Assembly: GCA_021768245.1 (NCBI GenBank)
Contig: JAETNO010000035.1
Span: forward strand, 1-29,625
DNA from: Bacteroidaceae bacterium
Lineage (GTDB): Bacteria > Bacteroidota > Bacteroidia > Bacteroidales > Muribaculaceae
Direction: 5' to 3'
DNA: 29,625 nt
Shown here: positions 1-7,189 of the stretch, in pieces
Layout: every line of letters begins with the position of its first letter
Position numbering within the stretch: the stretch's first letter is position 1
Translations under genes and position numbers: made by a program
Notes under the pieces: generated by a model
Databases searched by the model: none
What the model saw: only the letters and a program-made list of their open reading frames with translations
What the model was told of the DNA's origin: nothing

Positions 1-879
1 TACTGCGACCAGTGGTCGTTATACAGCGACATGGAGGTGCGCCCCTATAACAGCCTTTATGATGATGTCTGCAAGTGGAGCGAAGTCTATCCGCTGATAC
101 GCACAATCCCACAGCTCAGACGCAATGGGTTCAAGGGCGATTTCTACGGCATCTCACCCGTGCTGCTTTTCAAGAGAGTGCTTTCCGATACACGGATTGA
201 AACGCTTTTGAAGTCCGGAGAGATTGAGGATATGAAATACTTTATCCTCAACACACACAACGCCGAGATGCTCTGGGCATCATATCTCATCGCCAGACGC
301 CACCACTACAAAATCAACAACCTTAAACTGTGGTGTGACTATCTGCAAATGCTGAACAATCTGGGGCACGACATACGCAACCCGAAGAACATCTGCCCCG
401 CAGATTTCATAGACGCACACGACAGGGCGATGCGCAGGATAGAAGCCAAGCGAATGAAGGAGCGCACTGAGAATGAACGCCGATGGGAAGCTGAAAGGCG
501 TGACCGTGAACAGCGTAAACTGCTGGAGGAGAAACAGCGTGAGGACGATTTCAAGGCTATGAAGTCCAAATTCTTCGGGTTGGTAATCTCCGACAACGAG
601 ATAACGGTCAAGGTTCTTGAAAGCATCGAGGAATACTATGAGGAAGGCAAAGCGCAGAATATATGCGTGTTCGGAGCTGGTTACTACACAAAAGCAGAGT
701 CTCTTGTGCTGTCCGCAAGGATTGGTGACAGAATCATAGAAACCGTGGAGGTTGATTTGCAGACCCTCAGAGTGGTGCAATGCCACGGCAAGGGAAATCT
801 CAACACCCCATACCACGACCGCATTGTGGATTTGGTAAACTCCAATGCCCAGCTAATCAAAGCACGAATGACTGCCTAA
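1..879 (+). CDS. PcfJ-like protein, 5'-truncated by the window edge
   Basis: The frame is open back to base 1 and encodes residues YCDQWSLYSD before the first in-window ATG at 31, so the true start almost certainly lies upstream and this is a C-terminal part of at least 292 residues. A strongly charged helical stretch (about residues 130-175 from the ATG, rich in E, R and K) precedes a C-terminal block with FGAGYYTKAESLVLSARIGD and a later CHGKGNLNTPYHD, which I recognise as the PcfJ-like domain found in conjugative elements. PcfJ-type proteins take part in plasmid and ICE transfer, but their biochemistry is not well defined. Two small ICE-type genes follow on the same strand. Family assignment is fairly secure; function is inferred from context. 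Confidence 0.75.
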   Translation, partial: YCDQWSLYSDMEVRPYNSLYDDVCKWSEVYPLIRTIPQLRRNGFKGDFYGISPVLLFKRVLSDTRIETLLKSGEIEDMKYFILNTHNAEMLWASYLIARRHHYKINNLKLWCDYLQMLNNLGHDIRNPKNICPADFIDAHDRAMRRIEAKRMKERTENERRWEAERRDREQRKLLEEKQREDDFKAMKSKFFGLVISDNEITVKVLESIEEYYEEGKAQNICVFGAGYYTKAESLVLSARIGDRIIETVEVDLQTLRVVQCHGKGNLNTPYHDRIVDLVNSNAQLIKARMTA

Positions 880-890
880 ATGTATAATCC

Positions 891-916
891 GACCTGCGTC
901 AGCAATGGCGCAGGTC
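891..916 (+). other. perfect 8 bp hairpin in the leader of the next gene
   Basis: GACCTGCG (891-898) and CGCAGGTC (909-916) form a perfect stem with a 10-base loop, between the stop of the PcfJ-like gene and the ATG at 933. No T tract follows, so it is not a standard intrinsic terminator. It may be an mRNA processing or stabilising structure between two cotranscribed genes. Confidence 0.45.
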
Positions 917-932
917 ACAATACCCACCCATT

Positions 933-1190
933 ATGAACGTGACATTTGAACACCCGACTATCATCTTTGATGAAAAGATAGCCGAAATCATCATAGAATT
1001 TGTGAACCATATACTCTATGCCGACAGCGAGAAAACGCTACGGCAGATAGTAGCCGACTTTGCCGACAAGTACGACCTTGACCGATACTTCGTATATGGC
1101 TTTGGCAACCATCATCTGTGGCTTAAACAAAAGAAGATAACCGCCCCCGATATGACATTTGAATATCGGATACTTATTGTAGAATACTAA
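933..1190 (+). CDS. small ICE protein of unknown function
   Basis: This 85-residue ORF lies between the PcfJ-like gene and the DUF3873 gene, 53 bases after one and 11 before the other, all on the same strand and so probably cotranscribed. It is mildly acidic, has no signal peptide or membrane segment, and shows alternating hydrophobic and charged residues as in a small folded alpha/beta protein (IAEIIIEFVNHIL early, then FADKYDLDRYFVYGFGNHHL). I do not recognise the family. Spacing and composition matching its neighbours make it likely to be real. Confidence 0.6.
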   Translation: MNVTFEHPTIIFDEKIAEIIIEFVNHILYADSEKTLRQIVADFADKYDLDRYFVYGFGNHHLWLKQKKITAPDMTFEYRILIVEY

Positions 1191-1201
1191 ACAGCAACAC
1201 T

Positions 1202-1414
1202 ATGGCAACGAGAATGACCGCAAACGGAGTAAGCACAACCACTACTCCCAGCACAGAACAATACGAAGTGTTTTACACCGGCTACCGCTCACGGCGAAAG
1301 AAACACTACCAATATGATTACCGCCACACCGATGGAGAGTTATATTCCTGTGTGGCAGACACTCTCAGCGAGTGCAGACGACGCCGTGACGAGTGGCTTA
1401 ACAAGAAGAAATAA
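1202..1414 (+). CDS. DUF3873 family small protein
   Basis: This is a 70-residue basic protein. The pattern YEVFYTGYRSRRKKHYQYDY, then HTDGELYSC, then a basic C-terminus (RRRRDEWLNKKK), matches my memory of DUF3873, a small family carried by Bacteroidales conjugative transposons near the end of the tra region. Its function is unknown; the charge suggests nucleic acid contact, which is only inference. It is the last gene of the rightward group starting with the PcfJ-like gene, and a structured gene-free stretch follows. Confidence 0.75.
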   Translation: MATRMTANGVSTTTTPSTEQYEVFYTGYRSRRKKHYQYDYRHTDGELYSCVADTLSECRRRRDEWLNKKK

Positions 1415-1440
1415 CATTAGCCAAGTCGTAATATAGAAAA

Positions 1441-1508
1441 GGCTGGCGACCTCGCGATGAAGTTGCCAGCCCTGATTTTGCCAAAAATTTCGGCCGCCAA
1501 AAGGCGGC
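1441..1508 (+). terminator. two adjacent hairpins after the DUF3873 gene
   Basis: The first hairpin pairs GGCTGGCGAC (1441-1450) with GTTGCCAGCC (1462-1471), ten pairs with one G-T wobble, followed by a short T run (CTGATTTTGCC). The second pairs GCCGCC (1493-1498) with GGCGGC (1503-1508) across AAAA. They lie 27 bases past the stop codon and before the AT-rich cargo operon, so transcription termination is the likely role. The T tracts are weak. The 1415-1668 stretch contains no other convincing feature. Confidence 0.5.
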
Positions 1509-1644
1509 GATTGGGGATCTTTTTCTGTAATATCTCAAGATTTTCAACATATACTTGAATCAGGGAGAGAAATCACCAGATATGAAATGCGCAGACAGTA
1601 ATTTTGAGCAGTATAACCTTTATCAATCACTATCACAATAGAAA

Positions 1645-1676
1645 GTTGATTCATATGTGTTTTTGTAGTATCTTTG
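1645..1676 (+). promoter_or_regulatory. Bacteroidota-type promoter for the DUF3800 operon
   Basis: TATCTTTG (1669-1676) matches the Bacteroidota -7 element TAnnTTTG. GTTG (1645-1648), 20 bases upstream, is one mismatch from the -33 element TTTG. Transcription would start near 1681-1684, only a few bases before the ATG at 1686, so the message would be almost leaderless. Confidence 0.6.
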
Positions 1677-1685
1677 CATACTATT

Positions 1686-2384
1686 ATGGAACAAAAAAAC
1701 AAGACATTCAATATATATTGCGATGAAAGCACCCATTTACCAAATGATGGGTGTCCTTATATGATATACGGGTATGTAAGTGTAGCCTCTAATCAAATAA
1801 AAATGATTAGAGAGCAATTAAAGGCTATCAAAACAAAATATGCCTTTAATGGCGAATGGAAGTGGACTGGGATACACGACAAGACATATCAAATGTATCG
1901 AGAACTGGTAGAATATTTTTTCTCGGTATCCGGCCTGAATTTTCGGGCGGTAGTCGTTGACAAGTCACATATAGACGAAAGTCGGGCGGAATATACATAC
2001 AATGATTTTTATTTCAGAATGTATTTCCAATTATTGCATCATAAAACAGATATGGCTGCGCTACATAATATCTATTTTGATATTAAGGATACCTGTAGCC
2101 AAATGAAACTGCACAAGTTAAAGGACATACTTAAATATAATGCTTCGATAGGCAATTTTCAATTTATCCGTTCTCATGAGAGTGTTTTCCTTCAACTGGC
2201 AGATGTCTTAATGGGGGCAATAAATTACAAGTTGCGGATTAAAACCGGAAACATTGAAGGGAAAGTTGTCGCAAAGCGTAGAATTATTGAGTACATTGAA
2301 AGCCATTCATACGTATCATTAACTTGTACCTCTCCGCTCTCTGCACAGAAGGTGAATTTATTTTATATTTCTCTTAAACATTAA
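1686..2384 (+). CDS. DUF3800 domain protein (possible RNase H-like fold)
   Basis: The protein has 232 residues from the ATG at 1686. A TTG at 1674 is in frame but overlaps the promoter element, so I reject it. The N-terminus IYCDEST (D13, E14), a central YFDIKD strand and a late QLADVLMGA are the marks of DUF3800, a family of small, usually uncharacterised proteins. The spacing of acidic residues resembles RNase H-like nucleases, which is inference. The gene is clearly more AT-rich than the tra genes and has its own promoter, which suggests recently acquired cargo. Its stop lies 3 bases before the next start, so the two are almost certainly cotranscribed. A role in defence or toxicity is plausible but not shown. 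Confidence 0.75.
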   Translation: MEQKNKTFNIYCDESTHLPNDGCPYMIYGYVSVASNQIKMIREQLKAIKTKYAFNGEWKWTGIHDKTYQMYRELVEYFFSVSGLNFRAVVVDKSHIDESRAEYTYNDFYFRMYFQLLHHKTDMAALHNIYFDIKDTCSQMKLHKLKDILKYNASIGNFQFIRSHESVFLQLADVLMGAINYKLRIKTGNIEGKVVAKRRIIEYIESHSYVSLTCTSPLSAQKVNLFYISLKH

Positions 2385-2387
2385 GCG

Positions 2388-2927
2388 ATGCCTTTTAATA
2401 AATTGAAAAAATATCCCGATTTGTTAGACATTGCGTTTATGTCTGACAGAGATCGGAACAATTCCTTGAGAGGGATTTTTGACAGTGATATAACGGATAA
2501 TCCAAATTTTATCTTCAGAGGCAAGCGGATTTATCCGTTAAAAAGTGATGGGGTACTGGATATGGACAGAGAATTTACTCATCTTACCACGGAAGAAATT
2601 GAAATTGAGGAGGATGGAAAGAGAGTTAAACATCGAGTATTTGACATTCATCGTTCGCAACGCTTACATTGGATAAGACCTCACATAGAAGAAAAAATTG
2701 ACGATAGTGTCATTATTTTTAGTGCAACAGAACGCGACAAGAAAGCTCGTAAAGATGTAATCAAAACATATATTTATAACAAGACCCATAAATATGTTAT
2801 AGTCCTTGAGTCTCAGCATGGTGATTCAAAAGGCTATTTCTTGCTTACAGCGTATTATCTTAATCGAGAATATGGGGAGAAGGCGATATTAAAGAAATAT
2901 CGTAAGAGATTGCCTCAAATACTATAG
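2388..2927 (+). CDS. unknown protein, possible BECR-fold nuclease, paired with DUF3800
   Basis: This is a 179-residue basic protein. From residue 88 it reads HRSQRLHWIRPHIEE, then RKDVIKTYIYNKTHKYVIVL (121-140), then GYFLLTAYYLNREYG (149-163) and a basic tail KKYRKR. A His/Arg start, a central strand pair with Y-V-I-V-L, and a final LLTAYY strand followed by a basic helix resemble the phage and mobile-element nucleases of the BECR group (barnase, EndoU, colicin E5/D, RelE). I am not certain of this. The N-terminal half (about 1-85) is unlike anything I recognise. It shares the AT-rich composition and operon of the DUF3800 gene. No signal peptide or membrane segment is visible. Confidence 0.6.
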   Translation: MPFNKLKKYPDLLDIAFMSDRDRNNSLRGIFDSDITDNPNFIFRGKRIYPLKSDGVLDMDREFTHLTTEEIEIEEDGKRVKHRVFDIHRSQRLHWIRPHIEEKIDDSVIIFSATERDKKARKDVIKTYIYNKTHKYVIVLESQHGDSKGYFLLTAYYLNREYGEKAILKKYRKRLPQIL

Positions 2928-2954
2928 TATAAAATACAATCTTTATTTACCCCA

Positions 2955-3024
2955 CCATAAAACACAAGGCTCAGATTTATGCCTTGATAAACCGAGCCTC
3001 GAAACTCCTTCTGTTTACAGATGA
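2955..3024 (-). ncRNA. candidate small RNA downstream of the tra operon
   Basis: A leftward promoter (3031-3061) would start an RNA near 3024. About 40 bases in, CAAGGC/GCCTTG (2965-2970 with 2981-2986) forms a perfect 6 bp hairpin, followed on the minus strand by TGTTTTATGG, which could terminate it. No ORF of useful size lies in this interval. An alternative stem AGGCTC/GAGCCT (2967-2972 with 2994-2999) uses the same bases, so two structures exclude each other. CTnDOT is known to encode an sRNA, RteR, that represses its tra operon; whether this is a counterpart cannot be settled here. Confidence 0.35.
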
Positions 3025-3030
3025 GCGATG

Positions 3031-3061
3031 CAAAGGTACAAATAAAAATTTATATACCCAA
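3031..3061 (-). promoter_or_regulatory. leftward Bacteroidota-type promoter
   Basis: On the minus strand the sequence reads TACCTTTG (3038-3031), an exact match to TAnnTTTG, with TTGG 19 bases upstream (3061-3058) as a three-of-four match to the -33 TTTG element. It lies past the end of the tra operon and points at a gap with no gene on that strand, hence the sRNA proposal. Confidence 0.5.
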
Positions 3062-3119
3062 GCATTATATAATATATAACGTAAAAAAACTTATTTTGTT
3101 GTGTCGGGCACAGCGGCTA

Positions 3120-3617
3120 TCACTTATGATTGTACAAGCATAAGTATTCTGTCAGCCTCCGTTGGTGCAGTTGCTTGTGGAATTTACCTTTGTAGCGGCA
3201 GTGGGAGGTGTATGCTTTGAAAATATCGTGGTCGCCGGATTTCAGCATCCGATATACGGAGCTTTTTTTGACTGCGCCGGGGCCTATGTTGTAGGATAGA
3301 ACACCGAGCAACAGCGCATCATTCGGTGGAAACTCCTTGAAAATCGCAATAAACTTTCTCAAATCCTTTCGTAACAGGGCATCAGCTTCTTTTTCACTCA
3401 TATGATAGCCTTTGAAATATTTTTCACCGGGCAATTTTCTATGCCCATAGCCCAGATAAGGCCAGTGGCGACGGGAGTCATGCAACGTTTCAAATTTCTT
3501 TATGATAATCACAGCTCTCTCGAATGGCGGCAGATTCATTATGTTTATCTTCCGACCGGCGGCGTTGCCCACTATGACGGTGAGCAACGCGAGTAACATC
3601 AGCAGGATTTTCCTCAT
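3120..3617 (-). CDS. exported lysozyme (GH24-like), last gene of the tra operon
   Basis: The protein has 165 residues. MRKILLMLLALLTVIVGNAAG is a signal peptide, so it acts in the periplasm. FERAVIIIKKFETLHD (E43 as the likely catalytic acid) followed by YLGYGH (54-59) matches the phage-type lysozyme fold; LLLGVLSYNIGPGA and the basic C-terminus also fit the lysozymes that accompany Bacteroidales tra operons. It would cut peptidoglycan locally to let the transfer apparatus through. The classical GH24 Thr before GYGH is Leu here; I recall similar hydrophobic residues in other ICE lysozymes, so I do not call it inactive. Its ATG overlaps by ATGA the stop of the alternate traQ reading frame, supporting an original tight traQ-lysozyme coupling. 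Confidence 0.8.
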   Translation of the reverse strand: MRKILLMLLALLTVIVGNAAGRKINIMNLPPFERAVIIIKKFETLHDSRRHWPYLGYGHRKLPGEKYFKGYHMSEKEADALLRKDLRKFIAIFKEFPPNDALLLGVLSYNIGPGAVKKSSVYRMLKSGDHDIFKAYTSHCRYKGKFHKQLHQRRLTEYLCLYNHK

Positions 3618-3993
3618 CTGATAGCCGGATTTACGGGTGTCACAATCTGGCTGACAATCTTGCCACTATCATCGTCGCTGCTGTCTTTGCCGTTGAACTC
3701 GAAGGTTTGTTCCCACGGGGTGGTATTGAAGCTGTCTTCCGGATTGTGTAGAGGGTGTTGGCATAGTTGCCTTCGGGCTTTATCTCGAAGCGCAGTTCGA
3801 CGGTCTGCCCTTTGGCGATTTTGTCAGCGTATGGCATCACCTCCACCGTGAAGGGATAGGACTGTTGCACATCGAGATCGTCGGAGCAGGATGTGAGTAG
3901 CACAGCGATTGCACATACTGCAATCAGGAACCCGAAAAAGCGGGTCTTGGTAAGGCGGATTTCGCCGATACGGGAAAAGAAATTTGTAGTCAT
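3614..3993 (-). pseudogene. traQ: TraQ (DUF3872-like), probably damaged by an internal deletion with frameshift
   Basis: Translation from the ATG at 3993 gives 117 residues ending at 3640. The N-terminal part is a normal TraQ: a hydrophobic segment and lipobox-like LLTSC, then DDLDVQQSYPFTVEVMP and GQTVELRFEIKPEG up to LYTIR. After about residue 86 it turns into low-complexity Ser/Thr/Ala sequence unlike the family. The other frame from about 3736 reads DSFNTTPWEQTFEFNGKDSS and stays open to 3614, where its stop overlaps the lysozyme ATG. That reads like the usual C-terminus of the family. The family's middle part, which I recall as a few dozen residues between TIR and the ED-F motif, is absent. 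An out-of-frame deletion explains both facts. A sequencing error alone would explain the frameshift but not the missing middle. Confidence 0.6.
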
Positions 3994-4862
3994 AATTTGA
4001 ATTTGGGTTTAGTGGAAATTTTAGGATTGAGCGATTGTAGGTAATCGTTCAAATCCTTGTGATTGGGATAGAGTGCCGATTTATCCATGACCTTGTTGCC
4101 GAACTCACGTTGAAGTCTGGCGAAGGCATTGCGTCCGGCTACATCGTTGTCGAGATAGCACAGTATCAGAGGATACCCGGCGAGTATAGGGACAGACTTT
4201 CCGATGTTAGCAACGGAGTTCAGCACTACTGAATCGTTGCCCTCGTTAAGTCCGAGGCGTTCCGCCGAAAGGAAGTCGATAAAGCCCTCGAACACATTGC
4301 AACGCGGATTATTACCGGCTATATGTGTGATGCTCTTGGGCGGGTAACTCCCTTTGAAAAAAGCGTTTCTCAGTTCAAATCCGAAAGCGTTGTTCTCAAA
4401 ACCGATGGCATAGTACCGTTTGCCATGAAGGGTGTAATCAACTTGTACACAGTAACGTCGGGCTATATCGTCGGGTATGCCTCTTTCGGCAAGGTAGCGT
4501 AGCAATGCCGGGGAGTCCAGCCGTGACACAGTGACATTCTCAAATGTCGGTTCTTCGGCAAAATATTGTGGCTTGTAGGGCATCGCGACAGGCATATTCA
4601 TTGTTTCGGCGATATATCTTGCCTGCTCAACAAATTCGGATCTGCCTGACAGTTCTCCGGCGAGAGTGAAAATGTCGCCCCCTTCGCCTGTGCCGAAATC
4701 ATACCATAAGCCTTTGCGCGGATTGACATGGAACGAGGGTTTTCTCTCGTTGCGGTACGGGGCATAGAACCACAGACCTTTGCTGTCGCGCCCCGTCGGC
4801 TCATAGCCGAGGTGGTGCAGGAAATCGACAAGCGAAATCTGCTTAATGTCATCTATATTCAT
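3990..4862 (-). CDS. traP: TraP, zinc-less DnaG-type primase-like protein with TOPRIM domain
   Basis: The protein has 290 residues. Positions 9-72 form a CHC2-like domain (FLHHLGYEPTG, FYAPYRNERKPSFHVN, LWYDFGTGEGGDI) in which the zinc-binding Cys/His residues of classical CHC2 fingers are absent. A TOPRIM part follows: FEGFIDFL with E192, then LCYLDND with D238 and D240 as the acidic metal-binding pair. It probably makes primers on the transferred strand in the recipient, as proposed for TraP of CTnDOT-like elements. Start and stop overlap both neighbours by ATGA, so translation is tightly coupled. The gene just upstream carries two further copies of the N-terminal domain. Confidence 0.85.
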   Translation of the reverse strand: MNIDDIKQISLVDFLHHLGYEPTGRDSKGLWFYAPYRNERKPSFHVNPRKGLWYDFGTGEGGDIFTLAGELSGRSEFVEQARYIAETMNMPVAMPYKPQYFAEEPTFENVTVSRLDSPALLRYLAERGIPDDIARRYCVQVDYTLHGKRYYAIGFENNAFGFELRNAFFKGSYPPKSITHIAGNNPRCNVFEGFIDFLSAERLGLNEGNDSVVLNSVANIGKSVPILAGYPLILCYLDNDVAGRNAFARLQREFGNKVMDKSALYPNHKDLNDYLQSLNPKISTKPKFKL

Positions 4863-5533
4863 AGGCGCATACCACGTTTCGGCTTTGATACTTCCGGCTC
4901 CTGTCTGACTTCAACCTTCCGGATTGCTGACATCTGAGCCGCTATATACCTGTTCAGTTCCGACATATTGCACGAGCCTGTCAACTCATACGCGAGGTCA
5001 TAGATTCCACCGTATGCGCCGGACTTTGTATCGCGCCATTGATTGGTGTCGATATTTACAACCATCGTCGGCTCTTGCTTTGAATCATACGGAGCTTTGT
5101 AAATCCGCAGACTGCCGTCGGCTGCAACCGGGTGTTCCTGACCGAGAGCCTTCATAAAGTCGGTGAGCTTCACCTTCTTTATGTCGAGGTCGATAATCGT
5201 AGGCTGTTGCGGGCGACGCGCCGTTGCCGAAAGTTCCTTGCCCTGCTCATACTCATTCATATATTTGAGAATGAAGTCTCTTGGATTCATATATAGCATC
5301 GGATTCATCTTCAGGGCGGCAAGGTCGATTATGTCGCCGGTCTGGTCAGTGGCGTGGTCATACCATTTGTTGGTGGAGGTATTGACAACCAGCATCGGCT
5401 CAGGGTCATCGCGTTGCGGGGCATAATACAGTTTCATATCCTCAAAGGACTTGACAGGCTTCTCTCCGAGAGCATCCATAAATTCCGTAAGAGGAATATT
5501 GCGGATGTCTTTTTCAGTGTATCTCATAGCCAT
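4859..5533 (-). CDS. tandem TraP-like (zinc-less CHC2-like) repeat protein
   Basis: The 224-residue protein is built from two copies of the TraP N-terminal unit: about 14-75 (PLTEFMDALGEKP, LYYAPQRDDPEPMLVVN, KWYDHATDQTGDIIDL) and about 121-186 (KLTDFMKALGQEHP, IYKAPYDSKQEPTMVVN, QWRDTKSGAYGGIYDL), joined by a linker and ending in a basic tail (KPKRGMRL). It has no TOPRIM domain and no Cys/His zinc ligands. It lies between traO and traP with 1- and 4-base overlaps. I infer a single-stranded DNA or primase-binding accessory that arose by duplication from TraP. I do not recall a named CTnDOT gene here. Its activity is unknown. Confidence 0.75.
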   Translation of the reverse strand: MAMRYTEKDIRNIPLTEFMDALGEKPVKSFEDMKLYYAPQRDDPEPMLVVNTSTNKWYDHATDQTGDIIDLAALKMNPMLYMNPRDFILKYMNEYEQGKELSATARRPQQPTIIDLDIKKVKLTDFMKALGQEHPVAADGSLRIYKAPYDSKQEPTMVVNIDTNQWRDTKSGAYGGIYDLAYELTGSCNMSELNRYIAAQMSAIRKVEVRQEPEVSKPKRGMRL

Positions 5534-6117
5534 TACTCGATTATGAATTTGATACCTATACCATAGGTCGTATGGTATATCTGCACATCACTCCCGAAAG
5601 TGAAACGCTCCTTGATATTTGCGGTCAGGGCGATTTTGTCTGACAGGTAGAAATCCGCAGAGAGCGTGAGCGCACCGCCATAGATAAAGTTGTCGCCGTC
5701 GTGGAGCGTAGAACCGTCGGACAAAACCGACTCGCCCCAGTTCACTGTTTCGTAGCCACCGAGTGCCGACACGCCGCCGTAGAGGTGGAAGGTCTGCGAG
5801 TAGTCGCTCAACAGATGGAGATTGTAGCCGACCTCGCCTGTAAACTGCGCCACCGGAATACGACCTTTCACGCCGTATGGCTTGTAGATCTGGAGATACT
5901 CGCCGCCGAAGCTCCAAGTATTGGCACTACCTTTATAAACTGAATAGAACACTCCGAGAGAATAACCGCAGTTACGGGAGTTGCCGGTATAAAATCCATC
6001 TGCCATATCAGCCTTGATTTCTACCGCAGACATTCCGGGGAGGCATCGCTGGGCAAATGCCTTCCCTCCGCAGAGGGAAAACATTGCCACAGCGAAGATT
6101 GCAAGAATCTTCTTCAT
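5533..6117 (-). CDS. traO: TraO, predicted outer-membrane barrel of the conjugation pore
   Basis: This 194-residue protein has signal peptide MKKILAIFAVAMFSLCGGKAFA and mature start QRCLP, typical of TraO. Alternating aromatic strands and the core ALGGYETVNWGESVLSDGST, IYGGALTLSADFYL and a C-terminal GIGIKFIIE (terminal-strand-like) match the TraO family closely. It should sit in the outer membrane as part of the mating apparatus; the exact role is not established. Length is normal for the family. It begins 5 bases after the traN stop, and its stop shares one base with the next start. Confidence 0.88.
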   Translation of the reverse strand: MKKILAIFAVAMFSLCGGKAFAQRCLPGMSAVEIKADMADGFYTGNSRNCGYSLGVFYSVYKGSANTWSFGGEYLQIYKPYGVKGRIPVAQFTGEVGYNLHLLSDYSQTFHLYGGVSALGGYETVNWGESVLSDGSTLHDGDNFIYGGALTLSADFYLSDKIALTANIKERFTFGSDVQIYHTTYGIGIKFIIE

Positions 6118-6122
6118 AAGGC

Positions 6123-7163
6123 TTATTGGATTGAAAGTTCATCAATTACGTTGGCTCTCACAATATCCTCGTTCTCGACCACGAAAGACTGGTGTCTGCC
6201 GCCTTCCTTTTCGGCGATTTCGATAACAAGCTGCTTGTCGTCGGGGATAGTGAATTTCTCCAGAGCGAAGACAGTACGTTCCGACTGCTTGCCGTGTACC
6301 ACCGTCACATAGTTCTGGGCGCGGAGAGGTTCCAATACCTGCTCTTGTATGGCAGTTCGTTTGATAACCTTCTTATCCACAATCTTGAAACTCACATAAT
6401 CGACATCGAAAGGAATGTTGGAGGTGTTTTTCAGTTCGGTGTGGAAGTAGAGAAGACCGTTGTTGGCATAGATGGATTTCAGAAGGAACTGCACCCCGAA
6501 ACGCTTTGAGCCGATATGCTTTATCTCGCGCTTGTTCTGCTTGTAGATTGACTTCATAATCAGCTTGACAAGCATAGGTGACTCACTACCTAACTTTTCG
6601 AGGTAGATTTCCTGCGCGTTGTTCGGTCGGTTTACAGCCTCGCCGTCATGCAGAAAATCTGTCATCTCGATATTGAGCAACAGCGGCTCTTTGGCGAATT
6701 TCACGTTGAAACTGTAATAGCTTCCGTCCTCGGTGATTACCGACAGGTTTGTTTCCTTCTTGAATGACTTGTAGGCAGACTTGACACGCAGCACATTTTT
6801 CGCACCGTCGGCTAATCCGGCGACAAGATTCTCGTTACCCAAGTCGCAATAGACTATTTCCGAGGGAAATATGATGTGCGTAGTCTTTTCAAAGCATACC
6901 TCCAGAGCGTGAGGCGGAATCATCCGGTCGAAGCCGACCTTGCGGGTCAGACCGTCAAATTTGTCACCGTCGGTGTAGTTGCCTCCGTACACATTGATGT
7001 CGTATTCCGCGACCTGTTCCGTGTCAGACGACACGTTATTATCGGTATTTTTCTTTGACGAGTCAAAGCGACAGGTCGATGAAACCGATTTTGTTCCGGC
7101 AAAAGCCGGTGTCGCCATTGCTATAACGGCAATAAGCGAAAGTAAAAAGAGTTTATAATTCAT
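6123..7163 (-). CDS. traN: TraN (DUF4138), conjugation pore protein
   Basis: The protein has 346 residues with signal peptide MNYKLFLLSLIAVIAMATPAFA. It shows the DUF4138 features: a central KEPLLLNIEMTDF segment, then GLLYFHTELKNTSNIPFDVD, a Lys-rich VDKKVIKRTAIQE, and a C-terminal VIEIAEKEGGR strand. The N-terminal 50 mature residues are polar and look disordered. TraN is the likely VirB9-type periplasmic/outer-membrane part of the channel and partners TraM; this comes from family knowledge plus gene order. There are 26 bases to traM upstream and 5 to traO downstream. Confidence 0.88.
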   Translation of the reverse strand: MNYKLFLLSLIAVIAMATPAFAGTKSVSSTCRFDSSKKNTDNNVSSDTEQVAEYDINVYGGNYTDGDKFDGLTRKVGFDRMIPPHALEVCFEKTTHIIFPSEIVYCDLGNENLVAGLADGAKNVLRVKSAYKSFKKETNLSVITEDGSYYSFNVKFAKEPLLLNIEMTDFLHDGEAVNRPNNAQEIYLEKLGSESPMLVKLIMKSIYKQNKREIKHIGSKRFGVQFLLKSIYANNGLLYFHTELKNTSNIPFDVDYVSFKIVDKKVIKRTAIQEQVLEPLRAQNYVTVVHGKQSERTVFALEKFTIPDDKQLVIEIAEKEGGRHQSFVVENEDIVRANVIDELSIQ

Positions 7164-7189
7164 TGATTTGTGGATTTAATGGTGAATAA

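Noticed and set aside
1544..1732. 62-codon leftward ORF over the DUF3800 promoter
   Set aside because: It overlaps the promoter and start of a better supported gene and its product has no recognisable pattern.
3043..3093. AT-rich stretch as a possible replication or attachment site
   Set aside because: It holds only short TATA-type runs with no repeat pair elsewhere in the window; it is better explained as the upstream part of the leftward promoter.
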